Positions 20,401-33,316 of a stretch of 64,000 nucleotides of DNA are shown in pieces. The position numbers and the translations under genes were made by a program. Source of the stretch: Linum tenue (taxonomy: Eukaryota > Streptophyta > Magnoliopsida > Malpighiales > Linaceae); contig CAMGYJ010000006.1 of the NCBI GenBank assembly GCA_946122785.1, forward strand, positions 3,250,538-3,314,537, written 5' to 3'. Numbering within the stretch: the stretch's first letter is position 1; every line of letters starts with the position of its first letter. The notes beneath the pieces were generated by a model that saw nothing but the letters and a program-made list of their open reading frames with translations, did not search any database and had not been told where the DNA came from.

Positions 20401-23400
20401 ATCATCGTTGAAGAATAGCCTCAGGCCGAATCCGTGATTTGTAGCCTTCAAAATCCAAAGAAAATGGACTTGCATCACCCAAACAATTATGAAAATGCCA
20501 TCCGAAAATAAATTGGCACAAATCGGTGCTTAATGGACTTATCATCCATGGAGAATACGATCACTAGACTTCATTATTGGTGGAGAGTAGCCTCGGCCTG
20601 ATTCCGTGATCTGTGGCATCCAGAATCGAAAGAAAATGATTTCGGAAATATCAATTGAAATCTGTAATGGTACCCTTTTGGAATCTGCCAAAACTTCACC
20701 ATGAATAAATCCACCCAAATTGGTGCTTAATGGACTTAATCATCGTTGTATAATAGGTTCAGGCCGAATCCGTGATATGTAGCCTTCAAAATCCAAAGAA
20801 AATGGCCTTTCGTCGCCCAAAAATTACAAAAAAGTCATCCAAAAATAAATTGGCCCTAATCAGTGCCTAATTGACTTATCATCCGTGGGTAATAGGATCA
20901 ATAGACTTACTTATCGGTGGAGAACAACCTCGACATTTCTTTGATCTGTAGCCTCCTAAATCGAAAGAAAATGGCATTTCGGAAAAATCGCCTGAAATCT
21001 GTGGTGGTCCCCCATTGGAATCTGCCGAAAATTGACTCGGAATAAATCCGGCCAAATCGGTGCTTAACAGACTTAATTATCGTTGAATAATGCCTAAGGC
21101 CGAATCCGTGATCTGTAGCCTTCAAAATCAAAAGAAAATGGCATTTCATCGCCCAAAATATTACAAAAATGTCATCCGAAAATATATTGGCCCAAATTGG
21201 TGCTTAATTGACTTACCATCCGTGGAGAATAGTATTAATAGACTTCATTATCGAAAAACATGGCATTTCAGAAAAATTTCATTTTGAATCTGCCAAAAAT
21301 TGACACGAAATAAATACACACAATTCGGTGCTTCATGGACTTAATCATCGTTTAAGAATAGCATCTGGCCGAATTCGTGATCTATAGCCATCAAAATCCA
21401 AAGAAAATTGAATGTCGTCGGCCAAAAAATTAGGAAAGTGCCATCCGAAAATAAGTTGAACCAAATCGGTGCTTAATTGACTTATCATCGGTGGAGAATA
21501 CGATCAATAGGCGTAATTATCAGTGGAGAATAGCCTCGGCCTGATTCTGTGATCTATAGCATCCCAAATAAAAAAAATGACATTTCGAAAAAAAACTGCA
21601 TGAAATCTGTGATGGTACCCCATTGAAATCTGCCAAAAATTGACCATGAAAAAATCCGCAAAAATCGGTGCTTAATGGACTTAATTATCATTGAATAATA
21701 GCCTCGCGTCGAATCCATGATATGTAGCCTTTAAAATCCAAAGAAAATGGCCTTTCGTCGACCGAAAAATTACGAAAATGTCATCCTGAAATAAATTGGC
21801 CCTAATCGGTGTTTAATTGACTTATCATCTGTGGAGAATAGGATCAATAGGCTTCCTTATCGATGGAGAATAGCCTCGGCTTGATTCTTTGATCTGTAGC
21901 CTCCTGAATCGAAAGAAAACGACATTTCGGAAAAATCGCCCAAAATTTGTGATGGTTACCCCTTTGGAATCTGTCAAAAATAGACTTGGAATAAATTCGC
22001 CCAATTTGGTGCTTAATGAACTTAATCATCGTTGATGAATAGCCTTAGGACGAATCCGTGATCTGTAGCCTTCAAAATCCAAAGAGAATGGGCTTTCGTC
22101 GCACAAAAATTTACAAAAATGTCATCCGAAAATAAATTGGCCCATATTGGTGGTTAATGAACATATCATCCGTGAAAAATAGGATCAATAGACTTCAATA
22201 TCTGTGGAGAATAGCCACGGCCTGATTCCGTGATCTGTAGCTTCCAGAATCGAAAGAAAATGGCATTTAGGAAAAATCGCACGAATTCTGTAGTGGTCGC
22301 CCTTTGGAATCTGCCAAAAATTGATCTGGAATTTCTAAGGCCGAATCTGTGATCTGTAGCCTTCAAAATCCAAAAAAAATGGCATTTCGTCGCCCAAAAA
22401 TTACAAAAATGTCATCCAAAAATAAATTGGCCCAAACCAGTGCTTAATGGACTTACCATCTGTGGAGAATAGGATTAATAGACTTCATTCTCGGTGGAGA
22501 ATAGCTTTATCCCTATTCCGTGATCGGTTGCCTCCAGAATCGAAAGGAAATTGTATTTCGGAAAAATCGCCCGAAATCTGTGATGGTACTCCTTTGGAAT
22601 CTACCTAAAATCGACCCTAAATTAATCCGCCCAATTGGGTGCTTAATGGACTTAACCATCGTTGAAGAATAGCCTCAGGGCGAATCCGTGATCTGTAGCC
22701 TTCAAAATCCAAAGAAAATGGACTTTCATCCCCCAAAAATTACTAAAATTCCATACGAATATAAATTGGCTCATATCGGTGCTTAATGGACTTATCAACT
22801 GTGGAGAATAGGATCAATAGACTTCATTATCGGTGGAGAATAGCCTCGACATGAATCTGTGATCAGTAGCCTCTAGAATCAAAAGAAAATGACATTTCGG
22901 AAAGATCGCCCGAAATATGTGATGGTCCCCCGTTGGAATCTGCCAAAAATTGACCCGGAAGAAATCCGCCTAAATCAGTTCTTAATGGACTTAATCATCG
23001 TTGAAGTATGCCTAAGGCCGAATCCGTGATCTGTAGCATTCAAAATCAAAAGAAAATTGCATTTCCTCGCCCAAAAATTTTCAAAAATGTCATCCGAAAA
23101 TAAATTGGTCCAAATCGGTGTTTAATGGACTTACCATCCGTGGAGAATAGGATTAATAGACTTCATTATCGGTGAAGAATAGCCTCGGCCTGATTCCTTG
23201 ATCCTGTAGCCTCCTGAATCGAAAGAAAATGGCATTTCGAAAAATCGCTCGAAATCTGGGGTGGTCCCTCATTGGAATCTGCGAAAAATTGACCAGGAAA
23301 ATATCCACCTAAATCGGTGCTTAAGGTACTTAATCATCGTTTAAGAATACAAAAGGTCGAATCCATAATCTCTGGCCTTCAAAATCAAAAGAAAATGACA

Positions 23401-26381
23401 TTTCGTCGCCCAAAAAATTACAAAATGTCATCCGAAAATAAATTGGCCCAAATCGGTGCTTAATGGACTTAATTATCGTTGAAGAATGCCTTAGGCCGAA
23501 TCCGTGATATGTAGTCTTCAAAATCCAAAAAAATTAGAATTTCGTCGCCCAAAAAATGATGAAAGTGCCATCCGAAAACAAATTGACCCAAATTGGTGCT
23601 TAATGGACTTACCATCCGTGGAGAATAGGATTAATAGACTTCATTATCGGTGGAGAATAGCCTCAGCCTGATTTCGTGATCTGTTACCTCCAAAATCGAA
23701 AGTAAGTGGCATTTCGGAAAAATGTCATTTTGAATCTGCCAAAAATTGACCCGAAATAAATACGCCCAATTCGGTGCTTCATGGACTTAATTATCGTTTA
23801 AGAATAGCATCTGGCCGAATTCGTGATATGTAGCCATCAAAATCCAAAGAAAATAGAATTTCGTCGGCCAAAAAATTAGGAAAATGCCATCCGAAAATAA
23901 ATTGTCCCAAATCGGTCGTTAATGGACTTATCATCGGTGGAGAATACGATCACTAGATTTCATTATCGGCGGAGAATAGCCTCGGCCTGATTCTGTGATC
24001 TATAGCATCCAAAATCGAAAAATGACATTTCGGAAAAAATGGCATGAAATCTGTGATGGTACCCCATTTGAATCTGCCAAAAATTCACCATGAATAAATC
24101 CGCAAAAATCGGTGCTTAATGGACTTAATTATCGTTGAAGAATAGTCTCACGCCGAATCCGTGATATGTAGCCTTCAAAATCCAGAAAATGGCCTTTCGG
24201 TGACCAAAAAATTACGAAAATGCCATCCTGAAATAAATTGGTCCTAATCGATGTTTAATTTACTTATCATCCATGGAGAATAGGATCAATAGGCTTCCTT
24301 ATCGATGGAGAATAGCCTCGGCTTGATTCCGTGATCTGTAGCCTCCAGAATTGAAAGAAAAAGGCATTTAGGAAAAATCGCCCGAATTCTGTAGTGGTCG
24401 CCCTTTGGAATCTACCAAAAATTGACCCGGAATAAATCTGCCCAAATCGGTGGTTAATGGCATTTCGTCGCCTTCTGTGATCTATAGCCTTCAAAATCCA
24501 AAGAATCTGGCATTTTGTAGCCCAAAAATTACAAAAATGTTATCCAAAAATAAATTGGCCCAAATCAGTGCTTAATGGACTTACCATCCGTGGAGAATAG
24601 GATTAATAGACTTCATTCTTGGTGGAGAATAGCCTTTTCCCTATTCCGTGATCTGTTGCCTCCAGAAACGAAAGGACATGGTATTTCGGAAAAATCGCCC
24701 GAAATCTGTGATGGTACCCTTTTGGAATCTACCTAAAATCTCCCAAAATCTGTGATGGTACACCTTTGGAATCTGCCAAATAGTAACTTGGAATAAGTCC
24801 TCCCCAATTGGTGCTTAATGGACTTAATCATCGTTGAAGAATAGCTTCACGACAAATCCGTGATATGTAGCCTTCAAAACCAAAGAAAATGACCTTTCGT
24901 CGCTTAAACAATTACGAAAATGATATCTAAAAATAAATTGGCCCAAATCGGTGCTTAATGGACTTATCAATCTTCGAGAATGGGATCAATATACTTCATT
25001 AACGGTTTAGAATAGTCTCGGCTTAATTCTGTGATCTGTGGCCTCCAGAATCGAAATTGGGGCTTAATGGATTTAATCATCGTTGAAGAATAGCCTCAGG
25101 GGGAATCCGTGATCTGTTGCCTTCAAAATCCAAAAGAAAATGGCCTTTCGTTGCCCAAAAATTTATGAAAAGTCCATCTGAAAATCAATTGCCCCAAATT
25201 GGTGCTTAATGGACTTATCATTCGTCGAAAATAGGATCAACATACTTCATTATCTGTTGAGAATTGCCTCGGCCTGATTCCGTGATCTGTAGCCCCCAGA
25301 ATCTGCCAAATTAGACCCGGAATAAATCCACCCAAATCAGTTTTTAATGGATTTAATAGTCATTGTAGAATAGCCTCAGGCCGAATCAGTTATCTGTAGT
25401 ATTCAGAATCAAAAGAAAATGGCATTTCGTCGACCAAAAAATTACGAATTTCCATCTTAAAACAAATTGGCCCAAATAGGTGCTTAATGTATTTATCATG
25501 CGTCGAGAATAGGATTAATAGACTGTATTATAGGTGGAGAATACCCTAGGCCTGATTCCGTGATCTGTAGCCTCAAGAATCGAAAGAAAATGACATTTTG
25601 CAAAAATCACACGAAATCTATTATGGTACCCCTTTGTAATCTGCCAAAAATTAACACGAAATAAATCCGCCTAAATCGGTGCTTAATGGACTTAATCATC
25701 GTTGAAGAATAGCCTAATTCCAAATCCGTGATCTGTAGCTTTCAAAATCCAAAGAAAATGGCCTTTCATCGACCAAAAAATAACGAAAATGCCATCCAAA
25801 AATAAATTGGCCCAAATCGGTGCTTAATGGACTTATCATTCGTCGAGAATAGGATCAATAGACTTCATTATTGGAGGAGAATAGCCTCGTCCAGATTCCG
25901 AGATTTGTAGCCTCCATAATCGAAAGAATATGGCATTTCAGAAAAATCGTCCAAAATCTCTGATAGTACCCTTTTGGAATAAGCCAAAAAGTGATTTGGA
26001 ATAAATCCGGCAAAATTGATGCTTAATGGACTTAATCGTCGTTGAAGAATAACCTTAGGCCGAATCCATGATCTGAAGCCTTCAAAATCCAAAGAAAATG
26101 GTCTTTCGTTGCCCAAAAAATTACGAGAATGCCATTCGAAAATAAATTGGCCCAAATCGGTGCTTAATGGACTTACCATCCGTCAAGAATAGGATCAATA
26201 GACTGCATTATCGGTTGAGAATAGCTTCAGCCTTATTCCGTGATCTGTAGGCTCCATAATCGAAAAAAATGGCATTTCGGAAAAATCGCCTGAAATCTAT
26301 GATGGTACCCCTTTGGAATCTGCTAAAAATTGATAAAGACTAAATCCACCCAAATTGGTACTTAATGGACTTAATCATCGT
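17477..26381 (-). repeat. satellite, central block (minus orientation), part 1
   Basis: Same ~340-bp unit on the minus strand. Read in the plus orientation of the unit, the short half here carries TTTTTTGGGCGACGAAAGG, unlike the left and right blocks. Higher-order similarity is visible: 18680-19430 resembles 19690-20440 at an offset of ~1.02 kb (three dimers), and 21275-22300 resembles 23725-24400 at ~2.45 kb, with one unit missing in the later copy. No gene. Confidence 0.9.
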
Positions 26382-27189
26382 TAGGGTTCAAGAAGGCGCG
26401 CCTAGGCTCAATTAGGCGCTAGGCGGTGGAGGATCGCCTTGACTTGGCCATACGCGTTGTAAAAGGCGCTGGTAGCGCTTAGTAGGTAGGAATAGCGCTT
26501 AGTTTGCGCCTAGTGGAGAGAAGGCGTGCCTGGGCGTTCCTGGGCGAGCTTAGGCGGTTAAACCCAATACTCTTCGTTTTGTCCTAGAAAATTAGAAAAT
26601 TGCCTCTTGCCCTAGAAAATCAGAAACACGGGAAGGGGATGACCATGCTATGTATGTATTCGTAGATAAAGATGAGGAATCATATTGTGAACCCTCGAGT
26701 ACTGTTACAGATGCAATGGCGGGTGAACAGAGTGAGCTTCTCAGGAGTACACGAGTGAGAGAGCTCCATGATGAAGAATTAGAGTCTGAAGAGGAGGAAG
26801 AGGAGGAGGATGGTGAGGAGATTGCTTTTGAGGATGATGAAGATGAAGTGGTGGCTGGACGGACCTACTTGGATGATGAAGAATGAACATTTTCCTATGA
26901 ACTTATTGACTATTGTTTAGTATTTCGACATTTTATGAACTTGTGATTCTAGGAAGTGGTCACTATTTGCTTGTTATTTGTTATGTTAAGTGTTTACTGT
27001 TAAGAACTAGGCATTGCTAATTTTATATGCACTTGGATTATATAAACTATTCCATAAAACAGGAAATATTTGAGAACTTTTTCCATTTATGCTCTGAACG
27101 TCTAGGCGCGCCTAGGCTACGCCTAATCAGGCAAGGCGCAAGTTAGGAGCCGAGCGCCTGCCTTACGCCTAGCGCCTTTTAGAACCTTG
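26382..27189 (+). mobile_element. non-autonomous hAT-type element with 8-bp target duplication
   Basis: Imperfect terminal inverted repeats: TAGGGTTCAAGAAGGCGC on the left, and CAAGGTTCTAAAAGGCGC read inward from the right. Flanking 8-bp direct repeats ATCATCGT sit at 26374-26381 and 27190-27197. Both ends are rich in GGCGC/CTAGGCG words typical of hAT subterminal repeats. The interior has one short acidic ORF and AT-rich DNA. A related satellite copy near 38106 shows the site without the insertion. Confidence 0.88.
26650..26886 (+). pseudogene. acidic ORF inside hAT element, possible transposase C-terminal remnant
   Basis: A 78-codon frame, beginning MYVFVDKDEESYCEP and ending in glutamate/aspartate-rich sequence (ESEEEEEEEDGEE, DDEDEV, YLDDEE). 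Plant hAT transposases often end in an acidic tail, so this may be the surviving 3' end of a transposase gene. No zinc finger, catalytic or dimerisation motif is present. The function call is inference from location and composition only. Confidence 0.4.
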
Positions 27190-27715
27190 ATCATCGTTGA
27201 AGAAAAGCATCATGCCCGAATCGTTGATCTCTAGCCTTCAAAATCCAAAGAAAATGGACTTCGTATCCCAAAAAATTATGAAAATGCCATCCAAAAATAA
27301 ATTGGTCAAAATCGGTGTTTAATGGACTTATCATCCGTCGGGAATAGGATCAATAGACTTCGTTATCGGTGGAGAATAGTCTTGGCCAGATTCCGTGATC
27401 TGTGGCCTCCAGAATCGAAAGAAAATGGCATTTCAGAAAAACGCCTGAAATCTATGATGGTACCCCTTTGGAATATGCTAAAAACTGATAAGACTAAATC
27501 CGCCCAAATCGGTGCTTAATAGACTTAGTGATCGTTGAAGAACAGCCTCAAGCCGATTTCGTAATATGTAGCCTTCAAAATCCAAAGAAACTGGCCTTTC
27601 GTCGCTCAAAAAATTATGAAAAATGTCATCCGAAAATAAATTTGCCCTAATCGGTGCATGGACTTATCATCCGTGGAGAATAGGATCAATAGACTTCCTT
27701 ATCGGTGGAGAATAG
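27190..27715 (-). repeat. satellite, central block, part 2
   Basis: About 1.5 satellite units between the hAT element and the large LTR element. It continues the unit interrupted at 26381. The last five bases, AATAG (27711-27715), are one copy of the target duplication of the LTR element. Confidence 0.9.
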
Positions 27716-29627
27716 TGAAACACCCTAACCCGGCCGGGTACTACTTTTACTAAAATGCCCTTGATAAATAAAATACTCAAACCTTAAATTTCAGCGAGAA
27801 AAATTTTCATAAATAAAATACTGAAAACACACACTTGTAGTTCAAAGCAAAGCCCTAACACGTGGGCAAATTAAACTCAAACTTTAAAATCTCAAACTGA
27901 TCTCCAGTCTATACTCATAATCATAAATTGTACATAACTAGGTAGTCTATGCCGCTGCTGCTACTGAAAATCTTAACTAGGCATCCTCCGTGACGCTTGC
28001 ACTGCCCTCCTCTAGCTGGCTGCCCTCGAACTTGCTGCTCACTAACTACTCCTCTAGCTCCTTCTCTAGCTCGTCAAACTGGTGAGTGAGATGGGGTCAG
28101 TCTACGCCCTTACGTTTTAATATTTCTAATACTTGAGTACTTTACTTAAACACTTAACTTTGACTAGTGGAAGTTGTTTGTACTTCCAATCTTAAAATCT
28201 TAACTCTTAAACTTTGAGGGAGTTGAAGTTACTCTCCTCTCTTAAAGCTCAAATCTTGACTTAAACACTTGACTGACACGGGGATCCCTCACTAGCTAGT
28301 CCGGTTGCCAACTCATACGTATGAGAAGCCCTTCAGGCTTTCCTTAAACTTAAACTTAGTTAGGGAAGTCGTAACGATTCATCCCCCTAACATCTTAAAC
28401 TTATCGTGGTGGCTCTTCACCACGATTCTCAAGAGCACAACTGCTGCTCATCTTAAAAGTCTCAAGAGCATAACTGCTGCTCCATCTCAAAATGTCTCAA
28501 AAGGCAACGGACTGGCGCTAGTGACTAAAAACACTTAAAAAGACTTCACCTTCTTGAAGGTGAGTTACTTCTTTAAAAAGAACTTGTTTCTTAAACTTTA
28601 ACACTAACTCATAGACATCAAGCTTCAAGTAAGAAATAACTCATCCACAATTCACTTCAAATCATAGCTCAACCATCGCACATATCATCAAACATAATCA
28701 TGCAATATCAAACATGAATCAAATACTGCACGCACATCACGTAAATCAATACTTAAAAATACTCAAAGCAAATACTTGAAAAACCGTAAGGCGTAGAATT
28801 TACCCCCTTTACACTCACCTTACAAGTGACATCTCATCATGGCCTGAATCCAAACCGGAAACCTGGGATACCACATCCTCTTCTTGTGTGAATTATCTCC
28901 TCCCGTGCCTTGCTAACAGCTGCTGCTCGCATACGGTCGTGCCAACCTACCTACTTCCTTGAAACAAAGTAACCCATGCACTAATAATTGCATTAGCTCA
29001 TCTGAATTCCCTTGCACTCGTCCACCATCCTTTACCCCTAGTATAATTGGAAATCATATCCCCTTATCCAAGTTTTCTCCAATTAAAATCCCCTGCACAT
29101 GGCATTGAGACGATGGTGATCATCCATAATTGTGGTACCGCGATGAAGAGCTGGACGGAGAGGTACAGAGATCGACCTAGAGGAAAAAGTTGGGCGGCGT
29201 ATTTTCCTTTTTGGGCCGATGGAGAGGGGTTGAATTATGTCCCTTCTAATGGCTCTCAACCTCTTCTCCCGCTTCGATCTGATGGATTTCCCCATCTCTG
29301 ACTGCTTTCTGCTTTCTCTGTGGTTGCGTCTGGGTTTCCTTTTGGGAGAGCTTTTCTCTTTGTACGGGCGGCAGCAAACTCAAGAAGGAAAGGCGGTCTG
29401 GGCGTTGATGATGCTAGGCGGTGATTATGCTGGGCAAAAGAATGGCGGCTGGAAAATGTTGAAGCGGCTGCTGAGAAGGGAGAGAGTCGAAGGGAATCAA
29501 GCGTGGAACCTGGGATTAGGGTTGGGGTTCTTCATTTAGTGAATCCGGATGGGTTCTTGGCGTGTTGGGGGGTGATGGAAAAACAATGAGGGCCGAGCGC
29601 CCACTTGGCCCGTGCCTCTTTTCTATA

Positions 29628-29662
<35 letters not shown>

Positions 29663-29754
29663 CTAATCCGCGGTTGCAATCCTTAGTACGTAACCGTTAA
29701 TCCAACCGTTCGCGTATTTTGGTCGAACCTGAACCCAAAATTCGGGTTGTTACA
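27716..29754 (-). repeat. 3' LTR of the LARD-like element
   Basis: 2039 bp, TG...CA ends. Contains a cluster of six small hairpins (28169-28563) and a (TTA)n microsatellite near 29627-29660. ORFs of 70-100 codons around 28305, 29047 and 29237 recur in the other LTR simply because the LTRs are duplicates; none resembles a known protein. Confidence 0.9.
28169..28563. repeat. hairpin cluster in LTR (repeated at 33770-34164)
   Basis: Six inverted repeats in 400 bp: GGAAGT/ACTTCC (28169-28187), GAGGGAGT/ACTCTCCTC (28216-28238), CGTGGTG/CACCACG (28405-28424), GAGCA/TGCTC (28433-28449), GAGCA/TGCTC (28466-28482), TCACCTTC/GAAGGTGA (28546-28563). Loops are 2-7 bases. The other LTR has the same set 5601 bp further right. 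Confidence 0.75.
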
Positions 29755-29768
29755 TTTCTTCCCCCCTT
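29755..29768 (-). other. polypurine tract of the LARD-like element
   Basis: Minus strand AAGGGGGGAAGAAA directly before the TGTAAC start of the 3' LTR. It confirms minus-strand orientation. Confidence 0.85.
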
Positions 29769-32700
29769 AAAAACAATTTCGTCCCCGAAATTGGAACTGT
29801 GTACTTGGCCTTTGGCCTAAAATACCTTGCAATTGATAGCGGTTGTCTCGACTGGGATATAACATTTCCCTCCTCCTTAAGAAAAATTTCGACCTCGAAA
29901 TTTGTGGACCTCGACAACTTAAGGTCTCACTTGAGGAAATCCTTCTACTACTGAGTTGTATACTTCCTTTACCTTGTACGACCTTGAGCTATGAACCCTT
30001 TCCTCCAATTCGTGTGGTTCTTCGCCAACTAATTACTCACCCATTTTTCATAAATCTCTTGTTCAAGCTAGTTACTTGCTCAATGCGTCCATGGCACTAT
30101 GGCACTCTGCCTTCTTAAATGCCTCTAATGCTGTAATGGCTTCGTAGCTCATATTGTTCTCAACTATTTGTCTTGGGTCTCTACTTTGGATTCCTTAAGA
30201 ACTTAAAGAAAATAAATTATTGGCCAGCCCTATTCAAGTCATGACTCGTCGTAACTTTCGCTCGTAACAGGCCCAGACCTTGAACTTCGTCCTCCCTATC
30301 TTGACTGCTGATGACTCTCCTTAGTATCAAATGTTTGAATTGCTTAATGATTACCCCCGATGTTGGTTTCTAGGTATCGCTTCTTCTCCCTTTATAGGCC
30401 TCGCTATTCTCCTCTTTGATAATTCCACATATTACGCACTCTTGATGCCCGATTCACCAAAAATGGTACCTTTAGCATGAGAAAATCCCCTACACATCCC
30501 TATTAATGTTCTCAGTACCCCTTTCAATCCCGAGGTTACAAATAACGGCTTAACCTCCATCTTGTTTATCGCAAAACTCTCTTAACGTAACCTCATATGT
30601 GGTTGACCACATATATCACCTAGGTCCTTGTACCTTATAACTTTGAATCTCTTACTTTCTTCCAAGATTCATCGTCTCCTCCTTTTTGCCATCAACTGAA
30701 TGGTCATCTCCTTGTTACTTCTTGTTTTACCCTGAAACCTCACACTACTAATCTTACTTGTTGTATGCCTTAAAAGCATCCCTTGCATCTTTCTCTAGCT
30801 TGCTAACAACTTTATGACCCCCTTCAAGAGTCATGACCTTCCCTTTGGCTTACTTGTCCAATCTTGGCGCCTAACTTAGCACTTTCTTGTCGCCGCCTGT
30901 ATTTGAAACTCTCGTACTATCCATTATGCTACTCTTAGACCCTAGCTGAAATTCCTCGTACAGTTTCCCCATCCAATATAGTCTTGCCCGAGAGATTGAC
31001 ACCTTTCACCAGCATAGGCAATCTTGGCTTCACTTTGGGGTACCCTATCAGATTCCCTAAACTCATATCCTTATTACTTCTTTACTCATGACTCTTCTCC
31101 TTGACGTTACTCGCTAGTTCTAGATGTCCCTTGTTCTCGATGTAGTCATCTAGGTTCTCATATTCTCTTCTCACTTATGTATCTCGACCTATAAGGTTCT
31201 CCCTTTGACTATTCTTGACGACCACGATTCCACCTTACAATTGGCCGAAATTTCTCGATGGACTTCCTATGGATCAATTGTTCTCTACTGGTAATCAACC
31301 TAATGCTTTCTTGTTGTCCTTCATATCCTTGCTTTGACCCTTCCTCACTTCCTTCATCCCTGCATGCTCCTTGAACTAGAGTCATTTACGCATATTCCCA
31401 CTCATTCGTTGGGTACTTTCATGTCCTTCCTCGACTCCATACACGCTACGACATCACTATTGCCACTTCACAGTTATGCTCCTTACGACTTCCCAAAGTC
31501 CGGTACCACTTCTAGATTGTTCACCCATCATTAAGCAATTTTAACGATAATTTTGCACAAAGAAACTTGCAAATCCCACCTGATACTTGACCAATTGACT
31601 TCTTGAAATATCGTCAACCTTTCTCTAGCCTTCTTGCTCTTTCCTGGTATTGTACGCAAACTCTCTTTATTACGACCGTTGAGACTTCTCCTCAAATTCT
31701 CTAATATCTATTCGAACTTCCATTAAACGTTCTAATTCCTTGTCTATTCCCGGTTGGTTGAATGACTTACTCCTACAACTGTTTCCGAAACTCCAGCTCT
31801 TAGCCCTCTAGTTCCAACTTATTACAGAGGTTCCTCCTTCTGTCAACCCTCATGTACCCTAGGTGGCTAGGTGTTCCCTCTATTTAAGAGAGGACAATCC
31901 CATAACAAATCATCGTGAACTCTTGCATACCCCTTCCAACGGTCCCAACATCCTCCTGAACTTTTGTGATCTGGGTAGTTTGTAGGGTCTCTACTATCCT
32001 CCTTCTAACTCGGTGTTATCTTGGTATCCAACTCACGCACTTCTAAGAAGTGGTTCTCTATTCGTACTGTCATCTACCAGCTAACTGTTATTCCCTCTCA
32101 CGTTCCATGCCTTTTCTTATGTATTGACTCCCCATTGTCTTCTACCAGGCATGCTTTAGACTTTGGTGGCACTTTCCTCCACGTCTCGTCCAATGGTAGT
32201 CGTACTGAGACCATAACTTTCCCTCTACATCATTTATCTCGTTGCTTGTCTTGTTCCTTCTAAAGGCTTGTCATCGGCCTAACTCCCCAGGGTTATGTAC
32301 CCTCTTCTCCAGTAACATGATTTATCTATAAGGGTTCCTGCATCGTCATATGTGAACGACCATGCCTCCTCTCCTTCTTAAGCTATTGACTTTTGACGTC
32401 CTTTCAGACCCCCTCTAACCTACTTACTTCCTCCTTTACTTCATTTATACTACATTAGCTTCTCTTGAAGTTTAAGCTTTCCACTACTCCTTGTCACTGT
32501 GTTGTAATAGCGTTGACCACTAAAACTAGTTGAAAGACTTCTCGGGGTACCTCTTCGTTTCTTGACCTGTTGCCCACTTTCCACTGTTTAGGACCAGAGA
32601 CCCTAACATCATCCTATTATCATAGTTACTGACATCTGGTGATTGTTCCTCTTCCTTTGGAGATTCATCTTTCTCCAATTTGTTTGTCTTAGCTTATTAG

Positions 32701-33300
32701 ATCATCCACTTGTTTCCTAGTAGTAAAATCCTTGTACTACTCTCTCAACTCCTTCGAAATCCTTGAGGTATTCCCTTTCAATGGCCACCTCTTTGCTGGT
32801 GTTTGGAGTTGAAGTCCTCGCACATTTGGTTCTACCTCCACAGACCTTTGCAACGTTCCTCCTTCCTTCTCTAGGTTGATGGTGATGATCTGTTTGCTAA
32901 CGTCCGAGTAGTTGGTTAACTAATTGAAACTACTATCCATCATGTCGATGAGATACTTGGTCTTGAGAGCCTTTGAGATTCTACTTGGGTTGGTCACGTT
33001 TCTTTCATCCCTTCTTTCTTACTGGCGATCACCATATGCCTAAATCTCTCATTAGACAAACCACGACATGTTAACTAAATCGCGTCCTAGCCTATTCTTA
33101 AACAATCGCACCCTGGGCTACCATCCCATCGTGCCTACTGTCATAGTTATTCCCCTTAATATGACTATAGTAGACTGGAGATTCTACAAACTCTTAAAAG
33201 AAGATCCTTGACTCGTTTTCCTTTCCTTTAAAAACAAAAACCATTAAAACTGAGACCGATATTCCAGTATTCCTTGGAGACCAAGGAACAGAGGAAGACC
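29769..33300 (-). other. non-coding interior of the LARD-like element
   Basis: About 3.5 kb with strong strand asymmetry: C and T dominate the plus strand, so the element's sense strand is purine-rich. I see no gag, protease, RT, RNase H or integrase motif in any frame. The few ORFs on the plus strand (91, 66 and 80 codons) are antisense to the element and low in complexity. The section next to the polypurine tract includes the words TTTCGTCCCCGAAATTGG and TTTCGACCTCGAAATTTG, two related short hairpin-like phrases about 110 bp apart. Nothing else is recognised. Confidence 0.7.
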
Positions 33301-33313
33301 GGCTCTGATACCA
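33301..33313 (-). other. primer binding site, initiator tRNA-Met
   Basis: Minus strand TGGTATCAGAGCC, complementary to the 3' end of plant initiator tRNA-Met, three bases from the inner end of the 5' LTR. Confidence 0.92.
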
Positions 33314-33316
33314 AAA

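Noticed and set aside
29047..29539. ORFs of 84-100 codons, present twice (also at 34648-35140)
   Set aside because: The duplication is the LTR pair, not evidence of selection; no recognisable domain.
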